Shown: piece by piece, positions 4,700-12,034 of the stretch | Position numbering within the stretch: the first letter of the stretch is position 1 | How the letters are laid out: each line of letters begins with the position of its first letter | Assembly: GCA_027485535.1 (NCBI GenBank) | Contig: JAIXQV010000127.1 | Span: 1-12,664, forward strand | From: Oxalobacteraceae bacterium | GTDB lineage: Bacteria; Pseudomonadota; Gammaproteobacteria; Burkholderiales; Burkholderiaceae_D | Length of the DNA: 12,664 nt | Direction of reading: 5' to 3' | Notes under the pieces: generated by a model | Database searches by the model: none | Told to the model about the DNA's origin: nothing | What the model saw: only the letters and a program-made list of their open reading frames with translations | Translations under genes and position numbers: made by a program

Positions 4700-6252
4700 G
4701 CGTGAAGATTTTTGTGCCGCGCGACTCAACCGCGCTGGCTTTGGGTGCTGATGAAACGGCGCAAGCGATTCTTGCTGAAGCCAAGCGTCGTGGTGTTGAG
4801 ATTGAGCTGGTTCGCAATGGCTCCCGCGGAATGTTCTGGTTGGAGCCACTGGTCGAAGTGGCATTACCGGAAGGTCGCGTGGCATATGGCCCGGTGGGTG
4901 AGGATGATGTGGCGTCGCTGTTTGATGCTGGCTTCACCACCGGCGGCGCGCACGCGCTGGCGCTTGGTCTGACGGAAGAAATTCCTTTCTTAAAACGCCA
5001 AGAGCGTCTCACCTTTGCGCGCATCGGTATCACTGATCCACTGTCGATCGAAGACTATCGCGCGCATGAAGGTTTCGCCGGATTGCAAAAAGCCTTGCAA
5101 ATGAGCGAGGAGCAGATTGTTCAAGCGGTGACGGAATCTGGTTTGCGCGGACGCGGTGGCGCGGCTTTCCCGACCGGTATCAAGTGGAACACGGTGCGCA
5201 CAACACCATCGGCGCAAAAGTACATTGTTTGTAATGCCGACGAGGGTGACTCCGGCACCTTCTCCGATCGCATGGTGATGGAAGACGATCCGCTCATGCT
5301 GATCGAGGGCATGACGATCGCTGGCTTGGGTGTGGGTGCAACCAAGGGCTACATCTACGCGCGCTCGGAGTACCCGCACGCAATTGAGATGCTGAACAAA
5401 GCCATCGAGATCGCGCGTGCGCATGGCTATCTGGGTGCCAATATTTGCGGTTCGGGTAAGCGCTTCGACCTCGAGGTGCGCGTAGGCGCAGGCTCGTATG
5501 TGTGCGGCGAAGAGACTGCGCTGCTAGAGAGCATCGAAGGTCGTCGCGGCATCGTGCGCGCCAAGCCGCCGTTGCCTGCGATCTCGGGTCTGTTCGGCAA
5601 GCCAACGGTCATCAATAACGTGATCTCGCTGGCGACGGTGCCAGTGATTTTTGCGCGCGGTGCCGAGTACTACAAAAATTTCGGCATGGGTCGTTCACGC
5701 GGTACCTTGCCGATGCAACTCGCGGGCAATATCAAATTTGGTGGCTTGGTCGAGAAGGCTTTCGGTCTCACGCTGCGCGAGATGCTGTACGAGTACGGCG
5801 GCGGTACCCGTTCGGGTAAGCCGATCCGCGCAGTCCAGGTCGGTGGGCCGTTGGGCGCTTACTTGCCTGAATCTCAGTTCGATACACCACTCGACTACGA
5901 AGCCTTCCTCGCCATTGGCGGCACGCTCGGGCACGGCGGCATTGTCGTGTTTGATGACAGCGTGAATATGCTGAAGCAGGCGCGTTATGCGATGGAATTC
6001 TGCGCGGTGGAGTCGTGCGGCAAGTGCACACCGTGCCGTATCGGTTCGACGCGTGGCAAAGAAGCATTCGACAAGATCATCGCCGGTGAAGACACCGAGC
6101 AGCAGATTCATTTGGTGCGCGATCTATGCGACATCATGCTGAACGGCTCGCTATGCGCCATGGGCGGCATGACACCGTTCCCGGTGCTATCAGCAATGAA
6201 TCATTTCCCTGAAGACTTCGGTACAGAAAAGAAAGCGAAGGAGACGGCATGA
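4696..6252 (+). CDS. fdsB: NAD-dependent formate dehydrogenase beta subunit FdsB (diaphorase)
   Basis: A NuoF-like subunit that takes electrons from the Fe-S chain through FMN and reduces NAD+. The 518-residue protein has an N-terminal thioredoxin-like extension of about 100 residues that complex I NuoF lacks, then the flavin/NADH core: GRGGAAFPTG (152-161), VCNADEGDSGTFSDR (178-192) and GAGSYVCGEETALLESIEG (265-283). The C-terminal [4Fe-4S] ligands are C441, C444 and C447 in ESCGKCTPCRIGS plus C487 in SLCAMGG. All expected cofactor residues are present. AAGGAG (4684-4689) precedes the start, which overlaps the fdsG stop by four bases; the end overlaps fdsA the same way (6249-6252), so translation is probably coupled. 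Confidence 0.97.
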   Translation: MSVKIFVPRDSTALALGADETAQAILAEAKRRGVEIELVRNGSRGMFWLEPLVEVALPEGRVAYGPVGEDDVASLFDAGFTTGGAHALALGLTEEIPFLKRQERLTFARIGITDPLSIEDYRAHEGFAGLQKALQMSEEQIVQAVTESGLRGRGGAAFPTGIKWNTVRTTPSAQKYIVCNADEGDSGTFSDRMVMEDDPLMLIEGMTIAGLGVGATKGYIYARSEYPHAIEMLNKAIEIARAHGYLGANICGSGKRFDLEVRVGAGSYVCGEETALLESIEGRRGIVRAKPPLPAISGLFGKPTVINNVISLATVPVIFARGAEYYKNFGMGRSRGTLPMQLAGNIKFGGLVEKAFGLTLREMLYEYGGGTRSGKPIRAVQVGGPLGAYLPESQFDTPLDYEAFLAIGGTLGHGGIVVFDDSVNMLKQARYAMEFCAVESCGKCTPCRIGSTRGKEAFDKIIAGEDTEQQIHLVRDLCDIMLNGSLCAMGGMTPFPVLSAMNHFPEDFGTEKKAKETA

Positions 6253-9095
6253 ACGCAATCAATGAAAAAGACTTTGGTACGCCAGAGCGGGCATCCGCAA
6301 CGCTGGTGACTTTAGAGATTGATGGTGTGTCGGTGACCGTGCCTGCAGGCACGTCGGTCATGCGCGCCAGTGCGGAAGCTGGTATCAACGTACCGAAGCT
6401 GTGCGCCACTGATTCGCTGGAAGCCTTCGGCTCTTGCCGTGTGTGCTTGGTAGAGATTGAAGGCCGCAGAGGCTATCCAGCCTCCTGCACCACACCAGTC
6501 GAGCCGGGCATGAAGGTCAGCACGCAGACACCTAAGCTGGCAGATATCCGTCGCGGCATGATGGAGCTGTACATCTCCGATCACCCGCTGGATTGCCTGA
6601 CCTGCCCCACGAATGGCAATTGCGAATTACAAGACGTGGCTGGCTTGGTAGGCCTGCGCGAAGTGCGCTACACCAAGGGCAGCGCGCCAATCAAGACCCA
6701 CACCGAGCTGAAGAAGGATGAGTCGAACCCTTACTTCACCTACGATCCGTCGAAGTGCATCGTCTGCAACCGCTGTGTCCGCGCCTGCGAAGAGACTCAG
6801 GGTACGTTTGCGTTGACGATTGATGGCCGTGGTTTTGACTCGCGCGTCGCGGCGGGCCAGAACGAGCCGTTCATGGAGTCGGAGTGTGTTTCTTGCGGCG
6901 CCTGTGTACAGGCTTGCCCAACCGCGACCCTGACTGAAAAGACCGTGATCAAGATCGGTATCGCCGAGCACAGCGCGGTGACGACCTGCGCCTATTGCGG
7001 TGTGGGTTGTGGCTTCAAAGCAGAAATGAAAGGCAGCGAAGTGGTGCGCATGGTGCCATGGAAAGATGGCAAGGCGAACCATGGCCACTCCTGCGTTAAA
7101 GGTCGATTTGCGTGGGGCTATGCGACCCACAAAGACCGCATCATGAAGCCCATGATTCGTAAAAATATTTCTGACCCATGGCAGGAAGTGTCGTGGGAAG
7201 AAGCAGTCTCGTATGCAGCGAGCGAGTTCCTCCGTATCCAGCAGAAATACGGTAAAGATTCGGTGGGCGGTATCACCTCGTCACGCTGCACAAACGAAGA
7301 GACGTATTTAGTACAGAAGCTGGTGCGCGCTGGCTTCGGTAACAACAACGTCGATACCTGCGCGCGCGTTTGTCATTCGCCGACGGGCTATGGTCTGAAG
7401 CAGACACTCGGTGAATCTGCCGGTACACAGACGTTTGATTCGGTGATGCAGTCGGATGTGATCTTCGTGATTGGTGCTAACCCGGTCGCCGCTCACCCGG
7501 TATTTGCGTCGCAGATGAAGCGTCGCCTGCGTCAAGGCGCGAAGTTGATCGTAGCTGATCCACGTACCACCGAGATGGTGAAGGGCGCGCACTACCAAGC
7601 GGACTATCACCTCAAGCTGAAGCCGGGCACCAACGTCGCGCTGATCGATGCACTGGCGCATGTGATCGTGACCGAAGGCCTGATGAAGGATGACTTCATC
7701 GCTGAGCGTTGCGATCTGAAATCCTTCGAAGACTGGAAAGCGTTCGTTGCACGTCCGGAGAACTCGCCCGAGGCAATGGCCGAAATCACTGGCGTGCCAG
7801 CCGAGGAATTGCGTGGCGCCGCTCGTGTGTACGCCACCGGCGGCAATGCAGCGATTTACTACGGTCTGGGTGTGACCGAGCATGCACAGGGCTCGACCAT
7901 GGTGATGGGCATCGCCAATCTGGCCATGGCCACCGGCAATGTCGGTCGCTTGGGTGTGGGCGTGAACCCGTTGCGTGGTCAGAACAACGTGCAGGGCGCT
8001 TGCGACATGGGCTCGTTCCCGCATGAGCTACCTGGCTACCGTCATGTGTCCGACAGCATCGTGCGCGCAGAATTTGAATCGCGTTGGGGCGCGACACTCA
8101 GCCCTGAGCCGGGCCTGCGTATTCCCAACATGCTCGATGCCGCGCTCGATGGCAGCTTCATGGGCTTGTATGTGCAGGGTGAAGATATCGTGCAGTCCGA
8201 CCCCAATACCCAGCACGTTGCGAATGGTTTGATGGCGATGGAGTGCTTGGTCGTCCAAGACTTGTTCTTGAACGAGACAGCGAAGTACGCGCATGTGTTC
8301 CTGCCGGGTTCTTCTTTCCTCGAGAAAGATGGCACCTTCACCAACGCCGAGCGTCGCATCTCGCGCGTGCGCAAAGTGATGCCACCGAAGACCGGTTATT
8401 CGGATTGGCAGGTGACCCAGTTGCTGGCGAATGCATTGGGCTACCCGATGAACTACTCGCATCCGTCAGAGATCATGGCGGAGATTGCCTCGCTGACCCC
8501 GACCTTCCATGGCGTGACCTACGAGAAGATCGACAAGCTGGGCAGTATTCAGTGGCCGTGCAATGAGAACACACCGGAAGGTACGCCGATCATGCACGTT
8601 GATCAGTTCGTGCGTGGCAAGGGCCGCTTCATGATCACCAAGTATGTCGCGACCGATGAGAAAGTGACACCGCGCTTCCCGCTGATTCTGACGACGGGTC
8701 GTATCCTCTCGCAGTACAACGTGGGTGCGCAAACGCGTCGTACCGAGAACTCCCGCTGGCATAGTGAAGACAGGCTCGAAATTCATCCGCATGATGCCGA
8801 GGAGCGTGGCATTTATGAAGGTGATTGGGTCGGTATCGACTCGCGCTCAGGACAAACCGTGCTGCGCGCTACCGTGACTGAGAACGTGCAGCCAGGCGTG
8901 GTCTACACCACGTTCCACTTCCCGGAGTCGGGCGCGAACGTGATCACGACCGACAACTCCGACTGGGCCACCAACTGCCCTGAGTTCAAGGTGACCGCGG
9001 TACAAGTGATGCCCGTGACACAGCCCTCGGAATGGCAGCGCAATTACGAGCGCTTCAACCGCGAGCAGTTGGATCTGGCGAAGGTCGAGGGCTGA
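6249..9095 (+). CDS. fdsA: NAD-dependent formate dehydrogenase alpha subunit FdsA (molybdenum catalytic subunit)
   Basis: The catalytic subunit; it oxidises formate to CO2 at a bis-MGD molybdenum centre and relays electrons through Fe-S clusters to FdsG/FdsB. In 948 residues the order is: a NuoG-like [2Fe-2S] domain (C52, C63, C66, C80), a His-Cys3 [4Fe-4S] site (H112, C116, C119, C125), two ferredoxin-type clusters (C170, C173, C176, C180 and C213, C216, C219, C223), the formate-dehydrogenase proximal [4Fe-4S] (C247, C250, C254, C282), then the molybdopterin oxidoreductase and dinucleotide-binding domains. The metal ligand is Cys375 with the adjacent His376 in DTCARVCHSPTGYG; TGT encodes it, so this is the cysteine and not the selenocysteine form. 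Length is close to studied FdsA proteins of about 950 residues. AAGGAG (6238-6243) precedes the start. No frameshift or missing ligand was seen. Confidence 0.97.
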   Translation: MNAINEKDFGTPERASATLVTLEIDGVSVTVPAGTSVMRASAEAGINVPKLCATDSLEAFGSCRVCLVEIEGRRGYPASCTTPVEPGMKVSTQTPKLADIRRGMMELYISDHPLDCLTCPTNGNCELQDVAGLVGLREVRYTKGSAPIKTHTELKKDESNPYFTYDPSKCIVCNRCVRACEETQGTFALTIDGRGFDSRVAAGQNEPFMESECVSCGACVQACPTATLTEKTVIKIGIAEHSAVTTCAYCGVGCGFKAEMKGSEVVRMVPWKDGKANHGHSCVKGRFAWGYATHKDRIMKPMIRKNISDPWQEVSWEEAVSYAASEFLRIQQKYGKDSVGGITSSRCTNEETYLVQKLVRAGFGNNNVDTCARVCHSPTGYGLKQTLGESAGTQTFDSVMQSDVIFVIGANPVAAHPVFASQMKRRLRQGAKLIVADPRTTEMVKGAHYQADYHLKLKPGTNVALIDALAHVIVTEGLMKDDFIAERCDLKSFEDWKAFVARPENSPEAMAEITGVPAEELRGAARVYATGGNAAIYYGLGVTEHAQGSTMVMGIANLAMATGNVGRLGVGVNPLRGQNNVQGACDMGSFPHELPGYRHVSDSIVRAEFESRWGATLSPEPGLRIPNMLDAALDGSFMGLYVQGEDIVQSDPNTQHVANGLMAMECLVVQDLFLNETAKYAHVFLPGSSFLEKDGTFTNAERRISRVRKVMPPKTGYSDWQVTQLLANALGYPMNYSHPSEIMAEIASLTPTFHGVTYEKIDKLGSIQWPCNENTPEGTPIMHVDQFVRGKGRFMITKYVATDEKVTPRFPLILTTGRILSQYNVGAQTRRTENSRWHSEDRLEIHPHDAEERGIYEGDWVGIDSRSGQTVLRATVTENVQPGVVYTTFHFPESGANVITTDNSDWATNCPEFKVTAVQVMPVTQPSEWQRNYERFNREQLDLAKVEG

Positions 9096-9127
9096 CACAG
9101 TCGATAGCGGAGCATAGCGAGATCGCC

Positions 9128-9964
9128 ATGGAGCACGGCCCCGGCGAGCATGCCTTGAGCACCGGCGCCGACACACTGAAGCAGGTGTCGGTGCAACGCT
9201 GCCGCGGTGGTGTGCTGTCGGATGGTCAGGATTGGCTTGCGGTTGAATTGCCCATTGGGCTTGAGTTCAACGGCATCTCGCACGCCGTCATGCTCGCTTC
9301 ACCTGCCGATCTGGAAGATTTCGCGCTCGGGTTTTCGCTATCGGAAGGCATCATCGCCAGCAGCACTGAGTTTTACGGCTGCGAAGTCGAGCAGCGAGAT
9401 GAAGGCCGATTAGTACATGTCGAGATCGCCAGCGAACGATTCATGGCCTTGAAGCAGCGTCGCCGTAATCTGGCTGGCCGTACGGGTTGCGGATTATGCG
9501 GCACTGAAGCTTTGGAACAAGTTGCGCGTGAGCTAGCCCCGGTCCCGCATACGTATGCGATCGCACCGAGTGTCTTGGTCGCAGGCATGCACGCGATGCA
9601 GCTGCGCCAGCCTCTGCAGCAACACAGCGGCGCGACGCATGCCGCTGCGTGGATAGACGAGGCCGGGCAGGTGACTTGCGTTCGTGAAGATGTGGGTCGG
9701 CATAACGCGCTCGACAAATTGATAGGCGCGCTGGCCAAGCAGAAAACAGATTTTTCATGTGGCGCCTTGCTGCTGACCAGTCGTGCCAGCTACGAGATGG
9801 TACAGAAGGCAGCGACCATGGGCATTGGCATCATCGCAGCGATATCTGCGCCAACGAGTTTTGCGGTGGAGTTAGCCGATCGGTATGGCGTTGCCTTGAT
9901 TGGCTTCATGCGTGATACCTCGTACGTGATGTATACCCATTCAGAGCGATTTAAAGCGGAGTAA
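9128..9964 (+). CDS. fdhD: Formate dehydrogenase accessory sulfurtransferase FdhD (FdsC)
   Basis: A 278-residue maturation factor of the FdhD family, called FdsC in this operon type. It binds bis-MGD and transfers sulfur to the molybdenum cofactor before insertion into FdsA. The cysteine pair C121/C124 in GRTGCGLCGTEALE is the sulfur-carrying motif, and VREDVGRHNALDKLIG (about 184-199) and LLLTSRASYEM are the other conserved blocks. The open frame extends back to 9032 inside fdsA; ATG at 9128 is preferred because it gives the normal FdsC length and avoids a 64-bp overlap. The gap after fdsA is 32 nt and the Shine-Dalgarno is weak (GCGAG, or GGAG 15 nt away), perhaps giving less of the accessory protein than of the enzyme subunits. 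Function is well supported by family and operon position. Confidence 0.94.
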   Translation: MEHGPGEHALSTGADTLKQVSVQRCRGGVLSDGQDWLAVELPIGLEFNGISHAVMLASPADLEDFALGFSLSEGIIASSTEFYGCEVEQRDEGRLVHVEIASERFMALKQRRRNLAGRTGCGLCGTEALEQVARELAPVPHTYAIAPSVLVAGMHAMQLRQPLQQHSGATHAAAWIDEAGQVTCVREDVGRHNALDKLIGALAKQKTDFSCGALLLTSRASYEMVQKAATMGIGIIAAISAPTSFAVELADRYGVALIGFMRDTSYVMYTHSERFKAE

Positions 9965-9966
9965 TT

Positions 9967-10191
9967 ATGGAAACCCAGCAACTCGTCAAAATGGCGAATC
10001 AAATCGGCGCGTTCTTTGAAGATATGGCCGATCGTGAGCAGGCCAAGGCCGATATCGCGAATCACCTGAAAAAATTCTGGGAGCCGCGCATGCGTAAGAC
10101 GATTGTGCAGAAGATGGACGGCGGCGAGGCCAATGAACTCAGCCCCGTCGTGCGCGAAGCGATTGATGCACATCGCGGTTTACTGACCTAA
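9967..10191 (+). CDS. fdsD: Formate dehydrogenase delta subunit FdsD
   Basis: A 74-residue, mostly helical protein, the last gene of the fds operon. The sequence LVKMANQIGAFFEDMADREQ and the segment HLKKFWEPRMRKTI are hallmarks of the FdsD family. FdsD is a small subunit found with FdsABG in related organisms; it has no cofactor motif, and its exact role (assembly or stability of the complex) is not settled. GGAG (9958-9961) inside the end of fdhD lies 5 nt before the ATG, and only 2 nt separate the two genes. A strong hairpin begins 10 bp after the stop codon. Confidence 0.93.
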   Translation: METQQLVKMANQIGAFFEDMADREQAKADIANHLKKFWEPRMRKTIVQKMDGGEANELSPVVREAIDAHRGLLT

Positions 10192-10201
10192 CAAGTCGTT
10201 T

Positions 10202-10240
10202 AAAGCGTCTGGATCCCGGCCTTTGCCGGGATGACGCTTT
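10202..10240. terminator. REP-like hairpin A, likely bidirectional terminator after fdsD
   Basis: The outer arms AAAGCGT (10202-10208) and ACGCTTT (10234-10240) enclose inner arms ATCCCGGC (10213-10220) and GCCGGGAT (10225-10232) with a CTTT loop. It matches the dispersed GGATCCCGGC..GCCGGGATGACG repeats common in betaproteobacteria. It stands between two convergent genes, as such elements often do. The T-tract is short (3 Ts on each strand), so termination efficiency is uncertain. Confidence 0.7.
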
Positions 10241-10255
10241 CAGACGTACTCCCCA

Positions 10256-10768
10256 TCATGCGTTATCTCGGCGAAGGCCGGGATCATCGCTTTTCTCATC
10301 ACCGAAGAACAAGCGCATCGCTGCGATGAATTCGTCGTGCGCGTGTTTCGATCTGCCCAATACAAACAACGCGTGCCTATCCATATCGCTGAGCCCCTGC
10401 CATTGTTCGACTGGTCGTAGCGTGATCGATTGCTTGCCACACTGATCAATCACTACCTGAGGCCAGCGCGAGCGATCAGCCCAGGGCGCATCATTGCTTA
10501 AGGGATGGGACGTTGGTGGTGCAGAGAAGTAGCGCTCAATGATTTCAATCAGCAAGGCACGATAGCCTGCTACCTCGGTCGCGCTGCCGCAGCGAGTGTC
10601 CAATAACCGTTGACGATCATCGAGGCTGATTTGTTGCCATTGCGCGAGATGGAGTTTTATCTCTGCGCGATCCAGCTTGTACCGTATCGATAGCGGTATC
10701 AGCGACAAATCGGTAGTCGACGGTCCCTCGAACGGGTAGAAGCCGGCCTGAGTGAATGCGGATCGCAT
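10256..10768 (-). CDS. Nitrate reductase associated protein family (small conserved protein)
   Basis: A 170-residue protein I assign to the 'nitrate reductase associated protein' family, small proteins best known from cyanobacteria, where the gene lies near nitrate assimilation genes; no biochemical role is established. The family-like blocks are IPLSIRYKLDRAEIKLHLAQ (24-43), WPQVVIDQC (about 102-110), WQGLSDMDRHALFVLGRSKH (about 123-142) and a short helix AAMRLFFG. It has no membrane segment, signal peptide or cofactor motif. The ATG at 10768 lies 7 nt after the stop of the CoA-transferase gene, so the two are co-transcribed. No nitrate reductase gene is in the window. The last 11 codons (from Ser after FFGDEK) come from a REP-like repeat and are probably a recent extension. 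Family assignment is by recognition of sequence pattern, moderately sure. Confidence 0.72.
   Translation of the reverse strand: MRSAFTQAGFYPFEGPSTTDLSLIPLSIRYKLDRAEIKLHLAQWQQISLDDRQRLLDTRCGSATEVAGYRALLIEIIERYFSAPPTSHPLSNDAPWADRSRWPQVVIDQCGKQSITLRPVEQWQGLSDMDRHALFVLGRSKHAHDEFIAAMRLFFGDEKSDDPGLRRDNA
10259..10294. repeat. REP-like hairpin B, inverted copy of hairpin A
   Basis: ATCTCGGC (10265-10272), a GAAG loop and GCCGGGAT (10277-10284) form an 8-bp stem with one G-T pair, flanked by GCG and CGC and followed on the plus strand by TTTT (10291-10294). Read on the minus strand it matches hairpin A closely (GATCCCGGCCTT core), so the two copies face each other. It lies inside the 3' end of the minus-strand gene and encodes that protein's last residues. 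Confidence 0.7.
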
Positions 10769-10775
10769 GACAGGC

Positions 10776-11912
10776 CTAGTCGGTGAATCTTACCGAAGGC
10801 CCAGTGCTCAGGTAGTCGCCCTCAGTGGGGTGACTTGCCGAGCGCACCATGCCGCGCGCAATGAAATGGGGATGATGCAAGGCCTCTTCGGGCGTCAGCA
10901 CCGGTGTTACACAACAATCCGCCGGTTCAAATAAGGCGTGCCATTCGGCTTGCGTTCGTGTGGCGAAGATGGCGGCAAGTTGATCACGAATAGCGATAGC
11001 TTCCTCACTGCCTACCACCTGACCATGCGCCCAGTGATGCTGCTTTAGATCAGGACGTTCGATTACCTCGCATAAGCGCTGCCAGAACTTCAGCTCTAGC
11101 GCGCCCACCGCCATATAACGACCATCACTGCAGCGGTAAACGTTGTAGCAGGGCAGGCCACCCGTCAGGAAATCACGCGCCGGTGGAGCAGCATGGCCGC
11201 CGTGGTTGTAGGAGAACAAGGGCATCAAGTGATGGGCGAACACCGCATCCGTCATGGAAACATCGACAAACCTGCCAGGACCGCCCATTTTTACGGCCAA
11301 CAGTGCGGCCAGAATACCCTGCACTGCGCTCTGCGCGCCGCCGAGCAGATCACCGATCTGCAAATTACTGATGACTGGTTTTCCATGTTCATCTGCCGTT
11401 TGTGCCAGCATACCGGCGTAGCCGATGTAGTTCAGGTCATGCCCGGCTTGCTGCGACAGCGGGCCGTTTTGGCCATAGCCAGAAATCGCGCACATGACGA
11501 GCGAGGGCTTGCGGGCTTTGAGTACTTCCCATCCTAGGCCGAGTCTATCCATAACGCCGGGTCGGAAGCTCTCGACAACGACATCCGCCGTGTCTAGCAT
11601 CGATAAAAACGCTTGATGATCGTCAGGATGCTTAAGGTCTAAATGAATAATTTGTTTGCCACGGTTCACCGCAATGAACATTTGGGAGAGGTCATGGCGA
11701 ACGTGCATCATCGAGCGCGCATAATCACCCGCGCCTTTGTCCTCGATCTTGATAATCTTGGCGCCCATATCGGCCAGATGCATGGTCGCGACTGGGCCCG
11801 GAAGTAGTCGGGTCAGGTCGAGCACGGTGATGCCAGCCAGTGGTAACAGGATGGCTGAGGGCGAGACTGAGGATGAGTGCGAGGGTACGTTAGAGGGTAA
11901 GGATCTCGTCAT
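10776..11912 (-). CDS. CaiB/BaiF family III CoA-transferase, alpha-methylacyl-CoA racemase type
   Basis: A 378-residue cytoplasmic enzyme. Relatives either move CoA between acids or, in the racemase branch, interconvert R and S forms of 2-methylacyl-CoA for beta-oxidation. The racemase branch is favoured: numbering from the ATG at 11912, GYGQNGP is followed by AGHDLNYIG with His158, IGDLLGG holds Asp188 and GALELKFW holds Glu273. The spacings of 30 and 85 residues equal those of the His/Asp/Glu catalytic triad of mycobacterial methylacyl-CoA racemase. The N-terminal GITVLDLTRLLPGPVATMHL is the family hallmark but is preceded by about 25 Ser/Pro-rich residues not usual in the family. The start is unsure: ATG at 11912 has no Shine-Dalgarno, and a TTG at 11930 is in frame. 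An inverted repeat covers this start. The substrate is unknown. Confidence 0.86.
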   Translation of the reverse strand: MTRSLPSNVPSHSSSVSPSAILLPLAGITVLDLTRLLPGPVATMHLADMGAKIIKIEDKGAGDYARSMMHVRHDLSQMFIAVNRGKQIIHLDLKHPDDHQAFLSMLDTADVVVESFRPGVMDRLGLGWEVLKARKPSLVMCAISGYGQNGPLSQQAGHDLNYIGYAGMLAQTADEHGKPVISNLQIGDLLGGAQSAVQGILAALLAVKMGGPGRFVDVSMTDAVFAHHLMPLFSYNHGGHAAPPARDFLTGGLPCYNVYRCSDGRYMAVGALELKFWQRLCEVIERPDLKQHHWAHGQVVGSEEAIAIRDQLAAIFATRTQAEWHALFEPADCCVTPVLTPEEALHHPHFIARGMVRSASHPTEGDYLSTGPSVRFTD

Positions 11913-11940
11913 GCCGAGATTATGCTTCAAACCTCGGCAT
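11911..11940. promoter_or_regulatory. Inverted repeat over the CoA-transferase start region
   Basis: ATGCCGAG (11911-11918) and CTCGGCAT (11933-11940) form a perfect 8-bp inverted repeat with a 14-bp spacer. On the minus strand the spacer holds CATAAT (11924-11919), 5 of 6 to a -10 box, though no good -35 is seen. If that box works, the transcript would begin at or next to the ATG (11912) and be leaderless. It could be an operator or an mRNA hairpin hiding the start codon. Confidence 0.4.
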
Positions 11941-11981
11941 CAGCGTTTAGGGACGATGCTCAGGGCACGGGGCCGTGTTTA

Positions 11982-12007
11982 CGCCCGCAGCGATGGTTCT
12001 GCGGGCG
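11982..12007 (-). terminator. GC-rich hairpin between two minus-strand genes, possible terminator
   Basis: CGCCCGCAG (11982-11990) and CTGCGGGCG (11999-12007) form a perfect 9-bp stem with an 8-nt loop, 28 bp past the stop of the upstream minus-strand gene. No T-run follows on either strand, so it is not a textbook intrinsic terminator; it may instead protect the mRNA end or be a repeat. Confidence 0.45.
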
Positions 12008-12034
12008 ACGGCGCTTAGATTTGTTGCGGATAGA

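Noticed and set aside
7371..7373. Selenocysteine at the FdsA active site
   Set aside because: The codon is TGT (Cys375), not TGA, and the FdsA family normally uses cysteine.
9032..9127. Earlier start for fdhD inside the end of fdsA
   Set aside because: It would overlap fdsA by 64 bp and add 32 residues not typical of FdhD; the ATG at 9128 gives the normal length.
10202..10294. Insertion sequence or integron end at the two facing hairpins
   Set aside because: There is no transposase or integrase and no target duplication; the hairpins match REP-like intergenic repeats.
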